Positions 6,918 through 12,074 of a stretch of DNA of 12,074 bases are shown in pieces. The stretch is from Deltaproteobacteria bacterium (GTDB taxonomy: Bacteria; Desulfobacterota; JADFXK01). The translations under genes and the position numbers were made by a program. The stretch is from contig JADFYA010000074.1 in NCBI GenBank assembly GCA_015233285.1, positions 1 through 12,074 of the forward strand, written 5' to 3'. The notes below the pieces were generated by a model. The model was not told where the DNA came from. It was given only the letters and a program-made list of their open reading frames with translations, and did no database searches. How positions within the stretch are numbered: the first letter of the stretch is position 1; every line of letters begins with the position of its first letter.

Positions 6918-8618
6918 ATGAATAGAAAAAATATGAATATGATAACCGAACAGCCAAAGGAAGACGGCTTCCTTCCTTCGTTAGAGGCCAAAGTTCTTGT
7001 TGAAACCATTGGACGAGACGGGAAGAGAATCGGCGGTCGATCAGTGATTGTGGGAGCCAAGAAAGGCGTCTATTTGGCCATTGATACGCCCACGGTCAAG
7101 GGCACCCTCATCACCTCATTAGCCGGAAGCGATAATTACATCGTTAGATTGTTGGATGACGAGACCTTGTTGGGGTTCAAATGCCGGGTCATTAGTTCGA
7201 CCATGTCGCCTGCTCCGATCATTTTCTTGACCTTTCCTAGTCATATCGAACGCATGGACAAAAGACGCCATCGGCGCTTCGAAGTCCGGATAAGTGCTGG
7301 ATTGTCTATTCAATCCCGCGAGCAAAACGGTCCGGCCGGCCCTTTCACGGCCACAGTACGTGACATGAGCAAAACCGGTTGCAAAATCAGTACAGATGTG
7401 CTCCTAAGTATCAACCAACTGGTATTTTTGTCTATTCCTTATTCAGCCGAGCAGAATGTTGAGCTTGAGGCCACTGTAGTTCATAAGGATGACAAAACGG
7501 ATCAGCCATGTATATATGGCCTGGAATTTTCAGGGATCAGCCATCCGATGGCCGAAAGAGTCCTATCCAGGATAATAGTCTCGCGGGAAAAATTGCAGGG
7601 CGAGTTCCAAGAATTACTGATGGGCATAATCAACCAGCTCTATTCTGAGAATGAATCTGAATTCAATGAGCGGCTCGATCATTTTATTTCGGAATTGCTA
7701 ACTGACTTTAATCTAAACGATATAGTCAACTATAAAAAGTTGATCACCAGGCTGATCAAAGAGTATACCCGCAGGAACGAAGAAACAACCAAGATGCTGC
7801 ACGAGATATTAGACCGGCTGCTTGAATTGGAGCAAGAATTTGTTGATGAATTGTTAGATAAGGAAAGAGGTGCGTTGGAGAACGGCCTGGCCTTAAACCG
7901 GATTATCAGGAGTGAAGTAATCAGTATCAGAGAAAATCTGGATAAGAGACTGGCGCCTTCCGAGCTAAAGGATATGACGATTAAGGGTCTCGACCTGATC
8001 AGGGCCACCATTAGGAAAAAGCGCACGCAAGAAAAGAATAAGTTTATTGAATTGGAAGAAAGCGTCCATAGTTTGCAGAAAAAATTTACGGAGGTCAGAC
8101 GTGAATTTGAGGAAGCCAAAGGCAAGGCGGAAATAGATGACCTGACTCAAATCCCCAACCGCCGCGCCTTGAACCGGCGGGTGAATGACGAGATCATTCG
8201 GCATCAGCGGTATGGCCGGCCATGCACCTTGCTCATGTTTGATGTCGATAATTTCAAAGCCATAAATGACAAGTACGGCCACCTGAATGGTGACCAAATA
8301 TTGAAAGAGCTCTGCGAAGTGGTGAAAGAACATGTCCGGGAGGTGGATTTTTTTGCCCGCTTTGGCGGAGACGAATTTGTCATTGTATTACCGGAAACCT
8401 CCCTCCAGGAAGGATATACCGTCGCCGAAAAAATTAGAAAAATGATTTTTTCAATAGATTTCCAATTTGGCGCCGCGAGCGTCCCGGTGACCATCTGCCT
8501 GGGCGTAGGTTGTATCAAGCCCGATGACGAAATCGGAGACGCTATCGGACGAGCAGATCAAGCTATGCTCTCGGCCAAGCATCTCGGACGAAACCGGACG
8601 GAGTTGTCCACCTGCTAA
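6918..8618 (+). CDS. PilZ-GGDEF protein, probable diguanylate cyclase
   Basis: The 566-residue protein has no membrane segment or signal peptide, so it is probably cytoplasmic. The N-terminal part (about 20-110) resembles the partner domain found before PilZ in YcgR-like proteins. The PilZ domain (about 113-225) has the c-di-GMP signature: RxxxR at 116-120 and DMSKTG (DxSxxG) at 149-154. A long charged helical region (about 225-402), probably dimerising, leads to a GGDEF domain (about 403-562) with DLTQIPNRR 408-416, DVDNFKAIND 442-451, an intact GGDEF at 483-487, and an inhibitory RxxD (R474-D477) five residues before it. All known catalytic positions are present, so it should make c-di-GMP from two GTP while sensing the product through PilZ and the I-site. 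It is monocistronic between two terminators. The process it controls cannot be read from the context. Confidence 0.9.
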   Translation: MNRKNMNMITEQPKEDGFLPSLEAKVLVETIGRDGKRIGGRSVIVGAKKGVYLAIDTPTVKGTLITSLAGSDNYIVRLLDDETLLGFKCRVISSTMSPAPIIFLTFPSHIERMDKRRHRRFEVRISAGLSIQSREQNGPAGPFTATVRDMSKTGCKISTDVLLSINQLVFLSIPYSAEQNVELEATVVHKDDKTDQPCIYGLEFSGISHPMAERVLSRIIVSREKLQGEFQELLMGIINQLYSENESEFNERLDHFISELLTDFNLNDIVNYKKLITRLIKEYTRRNEETTKMLHEILDRLLELEQEFVDELLDKERGALENGLALNRIIRSEVISIRENLDKRLAPSELKDMTIKGLDLIRATIRKKRTQEKNKFIELEESVHSLQKKFTEVRREFEEAKGKAEIDDLTQIPNRRALNRRVNDEIIRHQRYGRPCTLLMFDVDNFKAINDKYGHLNGDQILKELCEVVKEHVREVDFFARFGGDEFVIVLPETSLQEGYTVAEKIRKMIFSIDFQFGAASVPVTICLGVGCIKPDDEIGDAIGRADQAMLSAKHLGRNRTELSTC

Positions 8619-8653
8619 GTAAGTCATGACGGGCCACACGGTCCAAACAAGCC

Positions 8654-8700
8654 GGCCGGCACACCAGGATTATTAGTCCGGGCGATCTGCCGGCCTTTTT
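8654..8700 (+). terminator. Rho-independent terminator after the PilZ-GGDEF gene
   Basis: GC-rich arms ggccggca (8654-8661) and tgccggcc (8688-8695) pair perfectly over 8 bp, followed directly by five T (8696-8700). The loop is long (26 nt), which weakens it somewhat. It lies in the 112-nt gap between convergent genes. On the minus strand the stem is followed by only an imperfect T stretch (cttgttt), so it may also weakly end the ariA-ariB transcript. Confidence 0.75.
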
Positions 8701-8730
8701 CGTGGTTGATATCGGCCAGAGCAAACAAGA

Positions 8731-9657
8731 TCAAATCCTGATTTCCAAAACTGAACGGGGTGCCCCATCTGACAGAACAAGATATGGACTATTCTCTTCT
8801 TCCCATTTTTGAATCGAAGCATGCAGTTTGGTTTCAGCGAAAAGCCCGGGGCCAAAAGCGGCCAAAAGACTTTGGGATACTTCTGCTGAGGCGGGACCAT
8901 AGGGCCGGGACGCGGCATCTTCGCCACAATTCTCTTCTATAATCAACGGCAGGAAAATCTCTAATAGAGACATAAGATCATGCCCTTGGCACAAATGCCA
9001 GGGATCGGCCGCCAGCTCCTGCAATTCACAAAATTTCTGTTTAATAACGGCTTGTTCTAATGAATCTCCGTTTCCGCCGGCTCCGGTCGCGGATATCAGC
9101 CCGGCGATGTCTACCACATGGGTCATCGGTTCGACGAAGTCGGTGATCGGCAACCCCTCAAACCTCAATCCCAAAGACTCCGTATCGTTCATCCACCGTA
9201 TATAGCCGATGTCTTTTCCGATACTTATCAGTGTCCCACGGATGATCGCAGTCATCTCTTCAGGCGACAGAACACAGTCCGGAGGGGAGTAGCTCCGCAC
9301 CACTTCTTCCAGGGCCGGAGATGAAACGATCATCGTCTCCAGGTCATGGGTATCAGTCAGGAAAAGGTTGTCAACCGGTGACGCCGTCCCATTCAGCAAC
9401 CAGAAATCCGCATCAACCACGCCCAGAACCCCCTCGAATCTCTCCTTTCCTTTTTGGAGTTCCTTAAGCACCATGATCACGTTATCTTTTCCAGAAGCCA
9501 CCTTGATATCACAATTGTTTTGGTCGATGAGCCGGTCAAAAATCTCACGATCGGTCGGCCCCTCAACGACAAGAAAGCTCTTACTTCGATATTGAGCGTG
9601 CGCCCTGAGCATGAGTATGGCATTGGCGGTTCGCCTCGGGGTAATGAAATCTTTCAT
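8731..9657 (-). CDS. DUF4435/TOPRIM protein, AriB-like effector of a PARIS-type defence pair
   Basis: The 308-residue protein has a TOPRIM-like N-terminal half as in DUF4435 proteins. The acidic glutamate is Glu32 in SFLVVEGPTD, followed by a DxD motif (Asp82, Asp84 in GVVDADF) and an HDLE motif at 104-107. These are the positions expected for a metal-dependent TOPRIM nuclease. The C-terminal half (about 130-308) is helical, with a GHD triplet at 225-227 in a family-like context (W220 to L232). The start overlaps the stop of the upstream ATPase gene by ATGA, indicating translational coupling and stoichiometric expression. In characterised PARIS systems AriB is held by the AriA ATPase and, once released, cuts host tRNA to block phage growth. 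That activity is inferred here. Other DUF4435-ATPase pairs of unknown role exist, so the exact system type is less certain than the family. Confidence 0.8.
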   Translation of the reverse strand: MKDFITPRRTANAILMLRAHAQYRSKSFLVVEGPTDREIFDRLIDQNNCDIKVASGKDNVIMVLKELQKGKERFEGVLGVVDADFWLLNGTASPVDNLFLTDTHDLETMIVSSPALEEVVRSYSPPDCVLSPEEMTAIIRGTLISIGKDIGYIRWMNDTESLGLRFEGLPITDFVEPMTHVVDIAGLISATGAGGNGDSLEQAVIKQKFCELQELAADPWHLCQGHDLMSLLEIFLPLIIEENCGEDAASRPYGPASAEVSQSLLAAFGPGLFAETKLHASIQKWEEENSPYLVLSDGAPRSVLEIRI

Positions 9658-11048
9658 GCCGGTCTTGCTTCCGCCTGGTTTTTACGAGCTTCCATAGCCA
9701 CCGTCAACCCCCAACGATCGCTAATGATATCTGGTGAATGAGTGGCAATCAAGCAATCGAATCCAACTAACCTGGTAATATCCATCAGATCGTCCAAAAA
9801 CTTTTGTTGCCAGGCAAGGTGTAAGGATGTTTCAGGCTCATCTATCATCACCAGGCTGTCAGTCTCCACCTCAAAAAGGAGTTTGTAGACCAGGACCAGG
9901 AGGTGTTGCTCGCCCGACGACAGCCCGCTCAACGGCAACCTGTGGCCATCGGGGATGATGAAGACAAATCCTTCTTGTCTGTCGATAATCAATTCCTTGT
10001 CATAAAAATATTTGTTGATAATTCGCTTCAACAATTCAATTTTCTTAAGCATCTCTTCAAAAATACCCAGCTTTTGTTTAACATCAGACACATAAGTCAT
10101 GAGGACATGTAATGTATCTTGGCCCACGGGTTGGTTGGGAATCTCGACGGAGTCCTGGTGCTTGTCCATAAACCCCGCCGCGGCCAGGCGCGCCCTCTTC
10201 TTCTCTAACTCACTTAGTTCTCGACGTAGTTCGCCTTCACCAGTCCCCGCCCATTTCTTGTCCCGCAAATCGCCAATCAGACGTTTCGGGTAAGTGCTGT
10301 CCAGACTCAGAGATAACTGGGTTGAATCAGCCAATATTTTGTTGATCTTGGCAGATAGTTGCCGGGAGTACTCGGGTAAGGCCGGATACTTATTCGGCGG
10401 TGAAGTCCGGCTGCCGGTCAGACCTGGTCCTCCCATCGGGCCCTGGCCTGGCCCTGACCATGGGTCCACCACCGGGTGTTGGTAGGCCATCAATCGGTCT
10501 ATGTTAATCAAACAAACGGGATTAACCGACCGGATAATGGCCAGCCAGTCAGGGTAGCGAGGATGTCGTTTTAGCAGCCACCAAAGGTGAAGTCCAGTTT
10601 TATCCGGACCATCCGGTATCGAACCCGTTTTTGTGTTGAACCACCCCGGTAGCCCGATCCTCCGTAATTCGAGATAAAGATTTTCCAGATCACCGGCAAA
10701 ATCCGTCACCCCTTCCAGGCTTAATGAGGCCAGATCGATTAATTCATCTTCCGGCTGTAATCCATAAGCTTTGATTTCCGGGCCGACACTGGCTGATGTG
10801 GGCCGACTTCTTTTTACATTTAACGAAGTTTCGTTATTGAACTTGATTCGGAAGAGACTGAACGGCACCCGCGAAAATATCTCGTAATTATAATTGAATA
10901 ATCCGTCAATCATTTGCAGCAAGACGGTCTTCCCAACCCCGTTCGGCCCGTGAATGATGGTGACTCGTTCATTCAAGTTAAGCGGAATGTGGTGATCAAA
11001 TAGGCCGAAGAGCCCTTTGACGGCTATCTCGGTGATTCTCATATTCAT
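9654..11048 (-). CDS. ABC/AAA-type ATPase, AriA-like sensor of a PARIS-type defence pair
   Basis: The 464-residue SMC/Rad50-like ATPase (AAA_15/AAA_21 type) has all nucleotide-binding motifs: Walker A GPNGVGKT 34-41, ABC signature LSSGEQ 376-381, Walker B VMIDEPETSLH 400-410 with catalytic Glu404, and H-switch ATHSPD with His437. The middle (about 90-345) is a lineage-specific insert with helical, charged segments (for example 271-292 and 331-348). It also contains a Gly/Pro-rich stretch at about 197-218, probably disordered. There is no membrane segment. It is the first gene of the pair with the DUF4435 gene, the gene order of known PARIS loci, where AriA forms an ATPase scaffold that binds AriB and senses phage anti-restriction proteins. 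ATG codons at 11048 and 11042 are both possible; the weak GAG at 11051-11053 is better spaced for 11042. No clear promoter is visible in the 129 nt upstream. Confidence 0.82.
   Translation of the reverse strand: MNMRITEIAVKGLFGLFDHHIPLNLNERVTIIHGPNGVGKTVLLQMIDGLFNYNYEIFSRVPFSLFRIKFNNETSLNVKRSRPTSASVGPEIKAYGLQPEDELIDLASLSLEGVTDFAGDLENLYLELRRIGLPGWFNTKTGSIPDGPDKTGLHLWWLLKRHPRYPDWLAIIRSVNPVCLINIDRLMAYQHPVVDPWSGPGQGPMGGPGLTGSRTSPPNKYPALPEYSRQLSAKINKILADSTQLSLSLDSTYPKRLIGDLRDKKWAGTGEGELRRELSELEKKRARLAAAGFMDKHQDSVEIPNQPVGQDTLHVLMTYVSDVKQKLGIFEEMLKKIELLKRIINKYFYDKELIIDRQEGFVFIIPDGHRLPLSGLSSGEQHLLVLVYKLLFEVETDSLVMIDEPETSLHLAWQQKFLDDLMDITRLVGFDCLIATHSPDIISDRWGLTVAMEARKNQAEARPA
10389..10466 (-). repeat. 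Gly/Pro-rich low-complexity segment in the AriA-like ATPase
   Basis: Codons for residues 195-220 are dominated by glycine and proline (for example GPGQGPMGGPG at 199-209). They interrupt otherwise ordinary alpha/beta sequence and keep the reading frame open. It looks like a flexible surface loop in the insert between Walker A and the signature motif. It could be a recent in-frame expansion of GC-rich DNA. Confidence 0.6.
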
Positions 11049-11177
11049 ATCTCAATTGGCTTGACGGTCTCATTGGGGGGGAGGTCGTGATCCCAGGCTG
11101 CGTCGAGCAGATCGCGGCCCGGTCGGAGAGCAGCCGGAAGATCAAAACATCACCTCAGATCATATGCGGCAGCCCGG
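11049..11177 (-). other. Spacer between the CoA ligase and the ATPase gene
   Basis: This is 129 nt with no recognisable terminator for the upstream ligase gene and no convincing -35/-10 pair for the defence pair. It contains a run of seven G (plus strand, about 11075-11081). Since both neighbours are on the minus strand, read-through from the ligase gene is one way the pair could be transcribed. A frame with no ATG-led gene of its own runs through the spacer and shows no family resemblance. Confidence 0.4.
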
Positions 11178-12074
11178 CTAATCCGGCCGATGATCGAAGA
11201 CACGTTTGCTTTTTCGCTCACTTCGAGGTAAGTCCCCATAATTGACAATCCGGACATCGGCGCTGACCATGGCCTGCTTTTTGATTCCGGTCGAGACGGC
11301 TTTGATGAGGTTACCGTCATCGGCAGGATCGCCTTGTTTGGCCCTTTCCACCGTCACCGTCATATAGTCTTTGCCGTCATCTTTCCGCTCCAAATGAATC
11401 TGGTACTCGCTGCCGACACCAGCCACGCGGGACAGGACATGGTCGATTTGTCCGGGATAGATATTCACCGCCCTGAAGATGATCATATCGTCGGTGCGGC
11501 CGAGAAGCGGGCCATGCATGGGCAGGACGGAGCCGCAGGAGCATAACTGGGGGATCAATCTGGTCAAGTCCCGCGTCCGATACCGGATCAGGGGGGCGGC
11601 TTCTTTCCGCAACGTGGTCACGACCATTTCGCCGGTTTCGCCTTCCGGCGCTGGTTGCAAGGTTTCGGGATCGATTATTTCGAGAATGTAGTAGTCCGCC
11701 CAGTAGTGGATGCCTTCATGCTTCAGACAATCCAGACCTGTGCCCGGCCCATAGAGTTCGGTCATACCCGGAATATCAAACAAATGCTCCACCCCCAGCA
11801 GGACTTTGATCCTATCCCGCATGGCCTGGGAGGACCGTTCCGAGCCGAAGATGACTTTCTTCAGATTTATCTTGTCCCGTAGTTTCTCAGCTTCCACCCG
11901 CTCGGCCAATAAGAGGCCCATGGAGGCCGTGCAGCAAAGCACCGTGCTTTGAAAATCCACCAGGAATTCACATTGCAGATCCACATTGCCGGGACCGATG
12001 GGAATGGCCATGGCTCCGAACCGCTCGCACCCGGCCTGGAAACCCGTTCCGGCCGTCCACAAACCATAGCCGAC
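11178..12074 (-). CDS. Phenylacetate-CoA ligase family protein (PaaK-like), 5' end outside the window
   Basis: The frame enters from the right edge (VGYGLWTAGTGF) and covers the last 298 codons of an adenylate-forming acyl-CoA ligase. It therefore lacks the N-terminal part and the phosphate-binding loop. Visible motifs are GMTELYGPG, the aspartate in YRTRDLTRL, a CSCG pair typical of PaaK, the hinge GRTDDMIIFRAVN, and the C-terminal domain ending in LPRSERKSKRVFDHR with the conserved lysine region. The family activates aryl or other carboxylic acids to CoA thioesters via an acyl-AMP. The substrate cannot be told here; PaaK paralogues are numerous in anaerobic degraders and are not all phenylacetate-specific. 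It lies 129 nt upstream of the defence pair on the same strand. Its base composition looks more GC-rich than the ATPase gene, by eye only. Confidence 0.9.
   Translation of the reverse strand, partial: VGYGLWTAGTGFQAGCERFGAMAIPIGPGNVDLQCEFLVDFQSTVLCCTASMGLLLAERVEAEKLRDKINLKKVIFGSERSSQAMRDRIKVLLGVEHLFDIPGMTELYGPGTGLDCLKHEGIHYWADYYILEIIDPETLQPAPEGETGEMVVTTLRKEAAPLIRYRTRDLTRLIPQLCSCGSVLPMHGPLLGRTDDMIIFRAVNIYPGQIDHVLSRVAGVGSEYQIHLERKDDGKDYMTVTVERAKQGDPADDGNLIKAVSTGIKKQAMVSADVRIVNYGDLPRSERKSKRVFDHRPD

Noticed and set aside
6911..6925. Four-codon frame ATG to TAG overlapping the PilZ-GGDEF start
   Set aside because: The ribosome binding site directly abuts it (no spacing), and the frame starting at 6918 is properly spaced. 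Probably chance.

Overview
The window reads as bacterial chromosomal DNA of moderate G+C. The tight tig-clpP-clpX cluster followed by lon is a common proteobacterial protein quality-control locus. Taken with the PaaK-type acyl-CoA ligase and the PilZ-GGDEF protein, it suggests a Desulfobacterota (deltaproteobacterial) or related anaerobe. This placement is an inference from gene content and protein flavour, not from a marker gene. The last gene runs off the right edge. The left edge starts inside an inverted copy of the clpP/clpX junction, so both ends may be contig ends.

Left half (1-6740, plus strand): trigger factor (tig), ClpP and ClpX follow one another with gaps of 27 and 49 nt and look like one transcription unit. 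Trigger factor folds nascent chains at the ribosome exit, ClpXP unfolds and degrades tagged or specific substrates, and Lon removes misfolded and regulatory proteins. lon is separated from clpX by an unusually long 778-nt gap. I find no credible gene there, but there is a long imperfect hairpin resembling a REP/MITE-type intergenic repeat, and some small palindromes. A strong intrinsic terminator closes lon.

Middle (6918-8618, plus strand): a single gene encodes a PilZ-GGDEF fusion. It has both a c-di-GMP-binding PilZ signature and an intact diguanylate cyclase active site with an inhibitory site. A terminator hairpin follows in the convergent gap.

Right (8731-12074, minus strand): the 3' part of a PaaK-family CoA ligase lies upstream of a two-gene cassette. 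The first gene encodes an ABC/AAA-type ATPase with a complete Walker A, signature, Walker B and H-switch set. The second encodes a DUF4435/TOPRIM protein with intact acidic residues. The two overlap by an ATGA and match the architecture of the PARIS (AriA-AriB) anti-phage system. This is the most interesting content of the window. In known PARIS the ATPase senses a phage trigger and releases the TOPRIM effector, which cleaves host tRNA. Here that function is inferred from architecture and motifs only.

The other notable structure is a 108-bp, one-mismatch inverted copy of the clpP end and clpX start at bases 1-108. It is either an assembly or amplification chimera at a contig end or a real inverted duplication.
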